Made by a program: the position numbers and the translations under genes
Notes under the pieces: model-generated
Database searches by the model: none
Told to the model about the DNA's origin: nothing
The model's input: the letters and a program-made list of their open reading frames with translations, nothing else
From: a bacterium
GTDB lineage: Bacteria; Electryoneota; RPQS01
Assembly (NCBI GenBank): GCA_018812265.1
Contig: JAHJDG010000197.1
Coordinates: 1 to 33,497 of the forward strand
Direction of reading: 5' to 3'
DNA: 33,497 nt
In this document: positions 6,922 to 15,477 of the stretch, in pieces
Numbering within the stretch: the first letter of the stretch is position 1
How the letters are laid out: each line of letters begins with the position of its first letter

Positions 6922-9900
6922 TTATCGTTCCGGACCTCCTCCGGAGCAATCCACCACCACTGAGTACTTCCGGTATTCTCCGGCAATTACAGCCGGTGGA
7001 TACCAGAACATCTGAGACCCGGCAGTACCGGTAACAATGTCTTCAAACACCCAGGTTCCTCCGGGCGGCGGGCCGACTTCATGGGGATCTGCGGTGCCGT
7101 AGATCTTGTAGGCGGCCGTTTCGGGAGCCCACCAAGCCAGTCTCATGCCCACTCCGGTTTCCGGATTGGGAGCTTGAATCACCATATTGGTCACCGGCCA
7201 GCACGGTCCTTCACCGATGGTCACGCAGTAGCACACCGGTTCCTTGTAGGGATTGGAGTACTCGAAGATGAGGTGCCAGTTCACTCCGTCAAACCAGAAC
7301 CGGTAGCAGTAGTCATGCGGGCCGCCCGGACGGCACTCGGGATGGTATAGGCAGTCGTCGAACGGTGGGCCGAAGCAGCCCGGAGTGATGGTCACGGTCG
7401 GGGGGAAGGGCATGGGTGGTGTGTTCAAAAGGATGTCGTAGATCTTGTGACAGACCACAAAGCACTCGGCATCGTTGTCATTCATCGAAGGCGGTACGTG
7501 GTCGCCCACGCAGGGGGTGATCGGATCCCACCGCTGGAGGGTGCCGGGCGGGGTGACGATGACCGTCTCCTCGTAATGCAACCGCCCGAAAATCGGATCG
7601 AGGAACTGCGCCACTACTGCCAGTTGGAATGTCTGTCCTGCGGCAAGTGTCCCTGGGCCGACCGGAAACTCCCAGGTGGTGTAATCCGGTCCCACACCCA
7701 TGAACGGGACGTTGATGGAGACACCCGGCTCGGCGGTCACGATAAGGTCACCGTCAGCCGGCGGCCCACCCATCGAGGTCCACAGCGTGACGTCGAACAT
7801 CTGATTCGCTTCGTCCAGCGACGCGAGCAGATAGGCTTCGTAGGGAACCGGTGTGATCGAACTGATTTCCACACAGTAGCAGACCGGTTCAATCTGCTCG
7901 TTCGAGTACTCGAATTCGAGAATCCAACTGCCTCCAACCTTGAAGACCCGGTAGCGGTAGTCGAATAGTCCCCCGGGTACGCAGGTCGGATCCATGCAGT
8001 TGGTGATCAGCGGATCGCAGCCCGGAGTCACGGTCACGAGGGGGATTCCCGGTCCGGGGAAATCGAGCAGAACGTAGTAAACGTCGTGGCAGACGATGAA
8101 ACACTCGGGCTGTCCGAAGTACAGTACAGATGGCACATTGTCGCCGGTGCACTCGCCGCCGACGTCAAACGGTATCAATCCTCCGGAAAGGTCCATCTCG
8201 ACCAATTCGGTCTCGACCTCGTCGGGCTGGTCCGGATCATCATAGTCAATTTCCACGAAGATCTGGCAGCGGCGGTTGGGATTGTACGGTTCGGGCGCGG
8301 TCGGCTTGCCATACACCACCCAGTCCGCGCCCACGCCCGCAAACGTCCACGTCGTCTCTTCAAAGTAGAGTTCGGGCGGATCGGCCCAGACGGTGATCGT
8401 ACCGCTTAGATCACACGGATCAACACCACCGGGATCGCGCGCCAGCAGGCTCACCTTGAGAAGCTGATTCTCGGCATCGAGAGCGACAAGTGTGTGCGTC
8501 TCGCACGGCTCGTGCTCGGCCGCGACCGTTACACAGTAGCAGACCGGCTCGATTTGCTCGTTGGAGTACTCGAACTCGAGCTCCCAGTGATCGCCGGCCC
8601 ACCACACGGTGTAGCGATAGTCAAACGGGCCGCCCGGCCTACACGCGGGATCGGGCAGGCAGGGGTCGTGCGGGGGGCCGTAGCAGCCCGGTATCACACT
8701 CACTATCGGTGGACTGGCCGGATCGGTGGCGTCGGAAATCGGAATGTGATAGATGCGGTGACACACCTTGAAACACTCGGAGGTTCCCGTCAACATCTCC
8801 AGCGGAACGACGTCTCCGGTGCACTCGCCGCCGACATCCAGAATATTCAAATAGCCGTTGCTGTTCACGATCACGTCTTCGGTCAGCCACCGGTCGGGAT
8901 AGGCCGGATCGGTGTAGTTGATGTAGGCGACAAGCTGGAAGGTTTCCCCGGGGCTAAAACTGCCGGGATCCACGTTGGGCGACACCGTATGCCATTCCGT
9001 GAACACGTCGAAGAACGAGTCAATATACGGGCCGATGGTGGCTCCCGGGGGAATGGAAAAGATGGTAATGAAGCCGTCGGCGGGACACTCCCATCCCTCA
9101 TTGCTGTGCGTGCGCACGGAAACCTCAAACTGCATGTGTCCTTCGTCCAGCGCGGCGAGTTGGAAGGTCTCGCAGTCGTAGGGGACGTTGCCCTCGTAAG
9201 TCACGCAGTAGCAGACCGGCTCGACGTAGGGATTGGAGTACTCGAAGCGGAGAATCCAATCCACGCCGTTGTGATAGACGTCATAGACGAAGTCCTGCGG
9301 GCCGCCGGGGACGCAGGGAGTCAACACACAATTGTCCATCGGTTGTCCCTGACAACCGGGGGTGACCGAGATAATTGGACGTCCGCCGCCTTCATTGTAG
9401 AGGAGTACGGTTTCGTAGATGCGATGACAAACCTGAAAACACTGCGACTCAAGGGGTACCATGCTGGGAGGTACCCAGTCTCCCATGCAAGGTGGTTCGG
9501 GATTCCACGGCGCGAGTGTGCCCATCGGAGTAACGATCACAGGCTCTTTGTAGGCAACTTGTCCTTCAAAGGGATCGCTGCCCGGCCCGAAGATATCGCA
9601 CTCGATGATGATCTGGAAATTTTCTCCGGGGTTGGTCGTTAGACTGGGATGGACCGGGAATTCCCAGGTGTGGGGCAGGCAGAATACGTCGAAAAACGAT
9701 TCCACCCACCAGTCAGGATCAATCTTACCCGGCGGATTAGTCGTCACCGTGAATTCTCCGTGCCACGGCCACGTGCAGTCGCTCGACCACAGGCTCACGT
9801 CCAGCGTCTGATGAGCTTCGTTCATCGCACAGAGTAAATACGGCTCCTGCGGCAGCGGCGTGTATCCGTCCAGAGTCACGCAGTAACAGGCCGGCACGTG

Positions 9901-11247
9901 TTGTGGATTCGAGTGCTCGAATTCGAGGAACCACGTTCCGCCGATGCGAAGAACGTCATAGCGGTATTCGCCCGGCAGACCCGGATCGCATAGTGGATTG
10001 GAGCAGGGCGTGGACATCGGCCCGCAACCTTCTTGCACGATCACGCTGGGTATGCCCGGCCCCGGGAAGATGAGCGGGATGTAGTAGATGTCGTGGCAGA
10101 CGATCATGCATTCAGGAACACCCAGCACGAGTTGTTCGGGAACATAGGCTGACGGATCGCAGCTGATCTCCGGTCTTAGCGTCCGCGCGCCTTTCTGGGT
10201 CGAGTAAATCACGTATTCGACGGCCCACTGATCCGTGTACTCCGGACACATCGGCTCGGGCCCATAGCTGAAGTAGGCTGCCAACATACACGTGTCGCCC
10301 ACATCAAACGCCCCGGCCGCCACGGGAATGTGCCATGTGTAGGGTTCAGAACTGGCTTCGAGACTCTGAACGGGAATGCTGATGTACGCGCCGGGGGGAT
10401 AGGAGAAGACCTCCATGGTGCCGCACGCCACGTGGAGCGGGTTGGTCGTCCAGACCGTCAGGTCGAGCGTTTGCATCTCGGCATTCATTACCGCCAAATG
10501 CTTCACATTGTATCCCTGCGGCTGATTGCCGGTGTAGCTCACACAATAGCAGCGCGGCTCGGCGGCCGGATTGGAGTATTCAAACTCCAGGACCCAGCGG
10601 GTGCCCGATGCATAAACCTTGTAGACATAGTCCGTCGGAGCTCCCGGGACGCAGGGTTCCATCGCGCAATTGATCCCCGTGCAGCCGGGAGTAACACTGA
10701 TGTTGGGCCGGCCCAGTACTAGACGCGATCCCAGATCCACATAGTAGATGCGGTGGCAAACCTTGAAGCAAGCCGAGGTCATTGGGCCCATGGAGGGAGG
10801 CACTTCGTCTCCCATACAGGGGGTGGGTCGCACAATCACCAGCCGGCTCAGTCCCGGGTCCCACATCACCTGCTCGGCATAGACCAGATCGGTGTAGGCG
10901 GGATCCTCGAAATCCACCATCGCGTGAATCAGGAACGGCATCATTGGCGGCGGCGGCGCCATCACAACGACTTCCGGTTTCACGCGGTACACTTCCGTGA
11001 ATACGTCGAAGAAGCTATCCACATAGGGGCCGAACTCGATTCCCGGAAACTCGCTCATCAAGGTGATGTGCCCGCTGGCCGGACAATGTCCGTCATTCGT
11101 CCACGTCGATACGGCAAACCGTTGCGGAGTTGCATTCTCATCCAGGCATCCTAGCAAATTACCGCTGCACTGGGCCCAGATCGGTGAAACCCAAAACAGC
11201 GGTACTACGACGAGGACCCACAAAATTGCTTTTTCTGAAGCCCTCAT
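6922..11247 (-). CDS. Exported 1441-residue Cys-rich protein with six tandem ~220-residue repeats
   Basis: ATG 11247 is chosen because AGAGAGGAG lies 7 bases upstream and a signal peptide starts there (MRASEKAILWVLVV, ending IWAQC); the in-frame ATG at 11271 has no such support. Six repeats follow. Each has a Cys-rich half with the pattern C-x-G-D-x-V-P, C-F-x-V-C-H-x-I-Y, P-G-C, C, C-x-P-G, D-Y-x-Y, W-x-L-x-F-E-Y-S-N and C-Y-C-V, typically eight Cys per copy. The other half is a beta-sandwich-like stretch (ALDEANQ, VSLWT, often FFDVFTE). A final FN3-like module ends the protein, and no T9SS tail is seen. I do not recognise the family. Four disulfides per copy is the simplest reading. Each copy also carries one C-x3-C-H, a rare heme c attachment spacing. 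It has its own promoter and terminator. Confidence 0.8.
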   Translation of the reverse strand: MRASEKAILWVLVVVPLFWVSPIWAQCSGNLLGCLDENATPQRFAVSTWTNDGHCPASGHITLMSEFPGIEFGPYVDSFFDVFTEVYRVKPEVVVMAPPPPMMPFLIHAMVDFEDPAYTDLVYAEQVMWDPGLSRLVIVRPTPCMGDEVPPSMGPMTSACFKVCHRIYYVDLGSRLVLGRPNISVTPGCTGINCAMEPCVPGAPTDYVYKVYASGTRWVLEFEYSNPAAEPRCYCVSYTGNQPQGYNVKHLAVMNAEMQTLDLTVWTTNPLHVACGTMEVFSYPPGAYISIPVQSLEASSEPYTWHIPVAAGAFDVGDTCMLAAYFSYGPEPMCPEYTDQWAVEYVIYSTQKGARTLRPEISCDPSAYVPEQLVLGVPECMIVCHDIYYIPLIFPGPGIPSVIVQEGCGPMSTPCSNPLCDPGLPGEYRYDVLRIGGTWFLEFEHSNPQHVPACYCVTLDGYTPLPQEPYLLCAMNEAHQTLDVSLWSSDCTWPWHGEFTVTTNPPGKIDPDWWVESFFDVFCLPHTWEFPVHPSLTTNPGENFQIIIECDIFGPGSDPFEGQVAYKEPVIVTPMGTLAPWNPEPPCMGDWVPPSMVPLESQCFQVCHRIYETVLLYNEGGGRPIISVTPGCQGQPMDNCVLTPCVPGGPQDFVYDVYHNGVDWILRFEYSNPYVEPVCYCVTYEGNVPYDCETFQLAALDEGHMQFEVSVRTHSNEGWECPADGFITIFSIPPGATIGPYIDSFFDVFTEWHTVSPNVDPGSFSPGETFQLVAYINYTDPAYPDRWLTEDVIVNSNGYLNILDVGGECTGDVVPLEMLTGTSECFKVCHRIYHIPISDATDPASPPIVSVIPGCYGPPHDPCLPDPACRPGGPFDYRYTVWWAGDHWELEFEYSNEQIEPVCYCVTVAAEHEPCETHTLVALDAENQLLKVSLLARDPGGVDPCDLSGTITVWADPPELYFEETTWTFAGVGADWVVYGKPTAPEPYNPNRRCQIFVEIDYDDPDQPDEVETELVEMDLSGGLIPFDVGGECTGDNVPSVLYFGQPECFIVCHDVYYVLLDFPGPGIPLVTVTPGCDPLITNCMDPTCVPGGLFDYRYRVFKVGGSWILEFEYSNEQIEPVCYCVEISSITPVPYEAYLLASLDEANQMFDVTLWTSMGGPPADGDLIVTAEPGVSINVPFMGVGPDYTTWEFPVGPGTLAAGQTFQLAVVAQFLDPIFGRLHYEETVIVTPPGTLQRWDPITPCVGDHVPPSMNDNDAECFVVCHKIYDILLNTPPMPFPPTVTITPGCFGPPFDDCLYHPECRPGGPHDYCYRFWFDGVNWHLIFEYSNPYKEPVCYCVTIGEGPCWPVTNMVIQAPNPETGVGMRLAWWAPETAAYKIYGTADPHEVGPPPGGTWVFEDIVTGTAGSQMFWYPPAVIAGEYRKYSVVVDCSGGGPER
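7222..10818 (-). repeat. Six-fold coding repeat, period 213-224 codons
   Basis: The C-x3-C-H codons lie at 10753-10770, 10093-10110, 9424-9441, 8758-8775, 8086-8103 and 7447-7464, giving periods of 660, 669, 666, 672 and 639 bases. The similarity is far stronger in the protein than in the DNA, so these are old duplications kept by selection. Copies 4 and 5 share SNEQIEPVCYCV, and copies 2 and 5 share FPGPGIP, suggesting uneven relatedness. Confidence 0.85.
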
Positions 11248-11376
11248 TGTCTTCTCCTCTCTTCGCGACATCTGCCACTTCCGTTGGGTTTTTCGTGATG
11301 AACACAGCGGATCAAGCAGAGCGGCTTGTTCGTGATATGATTCACTTTTGCTTTCCTACTCATAGCTCTCAGAAGA

Positions 11377-11404
11377 AATATAAGACCATCGGCAAGGTGT
11401 GCAA
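11377..11404 (-). promoter_or_regulatory. Probable promoter of the Cys-rich repeat gene
   Basis: On the minus strand TTGCAC and TATATT are 16 bases apart. Transcription would start near 11370 and give a leader of about 120 bases. Confidence 0.4.
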
Positions 11405-11605
11405 TAGCATGGAAGAGAATTGGTTAAAATCTAAGAGATCGTCATCGTGGACGTGCGAATCCATAATTACATCTGAACCGTCATATTTACAGTGGCCTAT
11501 CCGCTCCGTATCTTGCTTCCGCATGATTTCCGCAACAGCGTTCCTTTAGTGGACTTCAGGGTAAGCAAATATGCCTCTCCGGATTCCCTGTCTATTTGAC
11601 CGCAT

Positions 11606-11634
11606 TTGACCCTGCCGGCCGATATGACTATGAG
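11606..11634 (+). promoter_or_regulatory. Possible promoter of the amidohydrolase operon
   Basis: TTGACC (11606-11611) and TATGAG (11629-11634) are 17 bases apart. The -35 element is the second copy of an ATTTGACC pair with a 10-base repeat distance, the same TTTGAC-N4-TTTGAC arrangement found at 2515-2530. The -10 element is a weak match. Confidence 0.35.
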
Positions 11635-11687
11635 GGGATTGCAATGATTTTGTATATTATGAATCAGGTCATTTGGAGTGTGAAATC

Positions 11688-13049
11688 GTGACGGACATTC
11701 TTCTCAAAAACATCCGAGCCCTCTTTCTGAGCGAGACCCGCGAGCTTGGCGACACCGATCTGCGCATTTCGGACGGACGGATTGCGGCAATCGGATCGGA
11801 TTTGGTCGCGCCCCATGGCGCACGGATTCTCGATTGTTCGGGGAAAGTGGCGTTGCCGGGCTTGGTCAACGCTCATCATCATTTCTTTCAGTCATTGACG
11901 CGTTGCCTGCCCGCCGCGCAGGAGTCGGGGCTGTTCGACTGGTTGACCTACCACTATGGCGTGTGGCGGCAGGTGCGGGCCGAATCGGTGTACGCGGCGG
12001 CGAGACTTGCCATCAGCGAGCTTGCGCTGTCGGGCTGCACGGCCACCGCCGACCATCACTACCTTTTTCCGCCCGGCGTGACGGAAGACCTGATCGGAAT
12101 CGAGATCGAGGCCGCCCGTGAGATCGGGATTCGTTTCTGCGCCACTCGCGGTTCGATGACGCTCGGCAATGCACACGGCGGACTTCCCCCCGACGATCTT
12201 GTGGAATCCGACGATCGCGTGCTCAAAGCCTGCGAAGAGACCGTTGCCCGCTATCACGATCCCGCGCCGTTCTCGATGTGCCGCATCCACATCGCGCCGT
12301 GCAGCCCATTCAACGTCACGACGGAACTTTTGCGCGACAGCGCCGATCTGGCTCGCAGCCTCGGGGTGAGATTGCACACGCATCTGGCCGAGACGGAAGA
12401 CGAAGACAAGTTCTGTCTGGAGAAATTCGGCAAGCGGCCGCTCGATTACATGGAAGAACTGGGCTGGCTGGGCGCGGACGTGTGGTTTGCGCACGGAATC
12501 TATTTCACGGACGGCGAGCTGGATCGTCTGGCGCGCGCGGGCGTCGGGATCTCGCATTGTCCCTCCAGCAACCTGCGGCTGGGATCGGGTTTTTGTCGGG
12601 TGCCGGAGATGCTGCGGCGGGGCGTTCCGGTGGGACTTGCGGTGGACGGCAGCGCCTCCAACGACAGCGGAGACCTGCTGGCCGAACTGCGGCAGGCGAT
12701 GCTGCTGGCTCGCGGGCGGTGGGGAAGCGCGGCGCTCACCGCCCGGCAGACGATCTCGCTGGCGACGGCGGGATCGGCGCGGCTGCTCGGATTCGCGGAG
12801 AGCGGCACGCTGGAAGTCGGCAAGGCCGCCGATATCGCGCTGTTCGATCTGGACGAGCTGGCCTATGCGGGGGCGGCCGATCCGATTGCAGCATTACTCT
12901 TTTGCGGCGGAAGCCATCGCGCGTGGCTGGTAATCACGAACGGAGAAGTCATTGTCGAAGACGGCCGGCTCGCTGGTGCCGATGAAGAAGAAATTCGCTA
13001 TCAGGCCGTTTACGAAGCGAAGAAGCTGTGGGATCGAGCCGGACTTTGA
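11688..13049 (+). CDS. Amidohydrolase, 8-oxoguanine deaminase / AtzB-TrzN-like cytidine deaminase group
   Basis: GTG 11688 is preferred to the TTG at 11673 because GGAG lies 9 bases before it. The 453-residue product is a metal-dependent amidohydrolase barrel. It has the HxH metal site at residues 63-65 (VNAHHHFFQSL), an RLHTHLAET strand with metal His 232 and catalytic Glu 235, His 269 (FAHG), and the metal/catalytic Asp 320 (LAVDGSASND). The short N- and C-terminal strands form the usual flanking beta-sandwich. NAHHHFFQSL with a LFDWL region fits proteins named 8-oxoguanine deaminase, which remove the amino group of an oxidised purine in the cytosol; hydroxyatrazine-type hydrolases and guanine deaminases look similar, so the substrate is uncertain. 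First gene of a probable four-gene operon. Confidence 0.85.
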   Translation: MTDILLKNIRALFLSETRELGDTDLRISDGRIAAIGSDLVAPHGARILDCSGKVALPGLVNAHHHFFQSLTRCLPAAQESGLFDWLTYHYGVWRQVRAESVYAAARLAISELALSGCTATADHHYLFPPGVTEDLIGIEIEAAREIGIRFCATRGSMTLGNAHGGLPPDDLVESDDRVLKACEETVARYHDPAPFSMCRIHIAPCSPFNVTTELLRDSADLARSLGVRLHTHLAETEDEDKFCLEKFGKRPLDYMEELGWLGADVWFAHGIYFTDGELDRLARAGVGISHCPSSNLRLGSGFCRVPEMLRRGVPVGLAVDGSASNDSGDLLAELRQAMLLARGRWGSAALTARQTISLATAGSARLLGFAESGTLEVGKAADIALFDLDELAYAGAADPIAALLFCGGSHRAWLVITNGEVIVEDGRLAGADEEEIRYQAVYEAKKLWDRAGL

Positions 13050-13116
13050 GGGGAGAGCGAACCACTCCATGAACTTTTACCCGACTTCGGGATTCTATTA
13101 ATAAAGGAGAGTCCCC

Positions 13117-14397
13117 ATGAAGCACCCATATTCGATATCCCTTCTCACCGGGCTTCTGGCACTGGTGATTCTTTTGCCCGTGAGCGACAGCGCCGCCGAT
13201 GACATCGTCCGGCCCGAAGAGATCCAGAGCAAGCGGCTGGTCGTCTACGACGACGCAACCTATGTGAAGCTGGCCCGGCAGTGGAAGGAGTACAACGGCA
13301 AGTTTCCCTCGGAGTACGCCTATGCCAACTGGATGTACGCCGCCCGCTACGCGAGCGACGAAAACTACTCCAAGCTGCTGGCCAAAGGAGTGAAGAAGTA
13401 CCCCGCCAATCCCACGCTTCTCTACCTGAAGGCGCTCGAACACCACGGGATGACTCAGAATGCAGAAGGCCGGGCTTATCTCGAGCGAGCCATTGCCCTC
13501 GATTCGAAGTTCGTGGATCCGTGGTTTGTGCTGGTCACGCACTATATGGACGCGCGCGATGACGGGCAGCTCGACGTGGCTCTGCGTCACCTGCTGGAAA
13601 GCGGTTACATCAGCGATGACGTGATGGATTACAACTACAATCTGCTGGCTTGCATGGACGCAAATGGCATTCTGATCACCAACGGCGACAACGACACGTA
13701 TCCGGGTTGGATTCTGACGCGGATCGTGAAGTATCGCCCCGATCTTGCGATCGTCAATCGCAGCCTGCTCAACACCACGTGGTATCCGGTCTGTCTGATC
13801 GAAAAAGGACTTCCGCGCTTCATCGCTTCGAATGAAGTGGAATCATTCCGCAGTTCGATTCTGAAAGAGATGAAGGACAAAAAAACTTTGATGGGGCCGG
13901 GCGGGCCGTTCGGAGACACGCTGATGGTGAGGCTGGTGGAAGCCGCCGCCCGCGCGGGAAGACCGGTCTATCTCTCGCACACTCTGTATGAATCCCCGAC
14001 CGTGAAGCGGCTCAAAGAGAGCGGCCGCAACCTCGGGCTGCTCACGCTGGTCACGCCGACCACGGAACTCTACGGCTCGCAACTTCGTAACCTGTTTGCG
14101 CGCTGGCTGTCGGACTTTCGCACGGGCGGACTCGACAGTTGGCGGCTGCGGGCGGCGCCGGAAACCGATGCGGGCCGAATGATTCTGCAAAACTATGCGG
14201 GCGGCCTGGCTATGCTGCTCGATTCTCTGCGCGCCTACGCTCCCGAACTGCGCGGACCGCTCTTCGAGTGGTATCGTGCGCACGCGGCGGCTATGCTGCG
14301 AACGGAGATGCGCGATCAGATTGACCAAGCGTGGTGCGCGGAGAACGACGTGAAGGAAATCCAGATGTGGTGTCAGGAACAGGGCCGCACGAAGTGA
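13117..14397 (+). CDS. Exported TPR-like protein resembling the C-terminal domain of DUF2723 proteins
   Basis: ATG 13117 follows AAAGGAG. Residues 1-28 are a signal peptide (LLTGLLALVILLPV, then SDSAAD). Residues ~60-165 have a TPR-like helical pattern (YPANPTLLYLKALEHHG, RAIALDSKFVDPWFVL). Residues 177-223 hold LLACMDANGILITNGDNDTYP and then RPDLAIVNRSLLNTTWY, with the intervening residues matching too. I know this pattern from the soluble C-terminal part of Bacteroidetes DUF2723 membrane proteins (ITNGDNDTFP, VVNLSLLNT). Here it stands alone, with no membrane glycosyltransferase part. The stop overlaps the start of the sigma factor gene, so the two are translationally coupled. Function unknown; a periplasmic sensor or partner for the sigma system is a guess from context. 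Confidence 0.75.
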   Translation: MKHPYSISLLTGLLALVILLPVSDSAADDIVRPEEIQSKRLVVYDDATYVKLARQWKEYNGKFPSEYAYANWMYAARYASDENYSKLLAKGVKKYPANPTLLYLKALEHHGMTQNAEGRAYLERAIALDSKFVDPWFVLVTHYMDARDDGQLDVALRHLLESGYISDDVMDYNYNLLACMDANGILITNGDNDTYPGWILTRIVKYRPDLAIVNRSLLNTTWYPVCLIEKGLPRFIASNEVESFRSSILKEMKDKKTLMGPGGPFGDTLMVRLVEAAARAGRPVYLSHTLYESPTVKRLKESGRNLGLLTLVTPTTELYGSQLRNLFARWLSDFRTGGLDSWRLRAAPETDAGRMILQNYAGGLAMLLDSLRAYAPELRGPLFEWYRAHAAAMLRTEMRDQIDQAWCAENDVKEIQMWCQEQGRTK

Positions 14398-14930
14398 CTT
14401 CCGACTGGGAGCTCTGGGATCGAGCGCGACGGGGCAGCGTAACCGCCTGGCGGGAGTTGGTACAACACCATCACTCGCGACTTGTGAGTCTCGGCTTGCT
14501 GATTACCGGTTCCGCTGCCGCCGCGCAGGACGTCGCTCAGGAATCATTTGTCCGCCTCTTGCAGCTTGATCCGAAACACCGGCAGGGAAGCGTGGGCGGT
14601 CTGCTGAGCACTATTGCCTATCGTTTGGCCCTTAAAGAGCGACGGCGCGCGACCCGGCATACGGATCTGTCCGGACACGATCCGCCGCTCGCCGATCCTT
14701 CGGTTCTCGATCTTCTCCTACGAAGCGAGCGGGATCGTCACATCGCTGCGGCGATCCGGAGTCTGGACGGCGATCACCGCGATACACTGGTGCTGCGCTT
14801 CTACGGCGGTCACAGCTATCAGGAGATCGCGGAGCTGATGGGAGTGCCGCTGGGGACGGTGAAATCACGAATGTTTTATGCGGTGAAACAGTGCCGCGAG
14901 GTGCTGCGGGAGAAGGGAATCCTCGAATGA
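14394..14930 (+). CDS. ECF-type RNA polymerase sigma factor
   Basis: The GTG at 14394 overlaps the TGA of the preceding gene in GTGA; starting further upstream would run over that gene's end. The 178-residue product has sigma region 2 with the core-binding AQDVAQESFVRLLQL helix (about residues 45-60) and sigma region 4 with a helix-turn-helix: HRDTLVLRFYGGHSYQEIA, then MGVPLGTVKSRMFYAVKQ (about 128-170). There is no region 1.1 or 3, as usual for ECF factors, which direct polymerase to stress or envelope-response promoters. It is followed directly by an anti-sigma gene (ATGA overlap). The regulon and signal cannot be read from the sequence. Confidence 0.92.
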   Translation: MTSDWELWDRARRGSVTAWRELVQHHHSRLVSLGLLITGSAAAAQDVAQESFVRLLQLDPKHRQGSVGGLLSTIAYRLALKERRRATRHTDLSGHDPPLADPSVLDLLLRSERDRHIAAAIRSLDGDHRDTLVLRFYGGHSYQEIAELMGVPLGTVKSRMFYAVKQCREVLREKGILE

Positions 14931-15319
14931 ATCATCTAAGCGAAGACAAGCTTCTTGAGTATGTTCTGGAACTGCTCGACGGCAATGACGAGCGTGACGT
15001 GCGGCTGCATTTGGAGAAGTGCGAGGAATGCCGACATCGCTACGAAAAAGTTCAGCGGGAAGTGAGCATGTTCGGCGGTGTCGAAGCTACGGGCACGATT
15101 CCGGCTTTTCCGCTTCGTCGCGCACGCTCGCCGGTGTTGCACGTTGCGCTCCGGGCGGCGGCACTTTTACTGATCGGATTTCTGGCGGGCTATGGGACGT
15201 CGAACTGGACGTGTCCGACTCCCGTTAACGTGATTCCCGCCTACACCGAGCTTTCGCCACCGGCTGACTCGCTTGCGCGTTTTGCAGTTACAGATGCAAC
15301 GGGCGTGTCGTTCAACTGA
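14927..15319 (+). CDS. Membrane anti-sigma factor with zinc-finger (ZAS) domain
   Basis: ATG 14927 overlaps the sigma factor stop (ATGA). The 130-residue protein starts with a small helical domain carrying H28-x3-C32-x2-C35 (RLHLEKCEECRHRYE), the zinc-binding signature of anti-sigma domains that hold ECF sigma factors inactive. One membrane helix follows at about residues 75-95 (LRAAALLLIGFLAGYG), then a short outer tail of about 35 residues. The periplasmic part is too small to be much of a sensor alone, so a partner is likely; the exported protein encoded two genes upstream is a candidate by position only. Last gene of the operon. Confidence 0.88.
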   Translation: MNHLSEDKLLEYVLELLDGNDERDVRLHLEKCEECRHRYEKVQREVSMFGGVEATGTIPAFPLRRARSPVLHVALRAAALLLIGFLAGYGTSNWTCPTPVNVIPAYTELSPPADSLARFAVTDATGVSFN

Positions 15320-15351
15320 TTGGCTGCGAACAAACGCTGAATCCAATTTCG

Positions 15352-15387
15352 TTCCCCCCGAATCGAAGATTTGGGGGGAAATTAGTT
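15352..15387. terminator. Hairpin between converging genes
   Basis: TTCCCCCC and GGGGGGAA pair, with an inner AATC/GATT extension through one G-T pair, giving a ~13 bp stem with a GAA loop. It lies 33 bases past the anti-sigma stop and is followed by ATTAGTTTCTC, so it probably ends the sigma operon. On the minus strand it is followed by CGAAATTGG, a poor tract. Confidence 0.6.
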
Positions 15388-15424
15388 TCTCCACAAAATT
15401 GGCAATCGTTGCGGAAGAAACATG

Positions 15425-15448
15425 TGGGCGGCCACACCGGGCCGCCCC
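15425..15448. repeat. REP-like GC-rich palindrome
   Basis: GGGCGGCC (15426-15433) and GGCCGCCC (15440-15447) form an 8 bp stem with a 6-base loop. Read on the minus strand the surroundings are TGTAGGGGCGGCCC and GGCCGCCC, a form I know as a dispersed intergenic palindrome in some bacterial genomes. It may also end KamA-gene transcripts. Copy number cannot be judged here. Confidence 0.4.
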
Positions 15449-15477
15449 TACAATTTTCGAGGATTTGATCCGCGCGT

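Larger units (their letters stand above)
11248..11687. other. Divergent promoter region
   Basis: These 440 bases are more AT-rich than their surroundings and separate the minus-strand Cys-rich gene from the plus-strand amidohydrolase. They hold one promoter candidate in each direction (11377-11404 minus, 11606-11634 plus) and a direct repeat of ATTTGACC (11594-11601, 11604-11611). I see no gene. Confidence 0.6.

Noticed and set aside
7222-10818. CRISPR-like array because of regular spacing
   Set aside because: The repeats are in-frame coding units of over 600 bases with low DNA identity.
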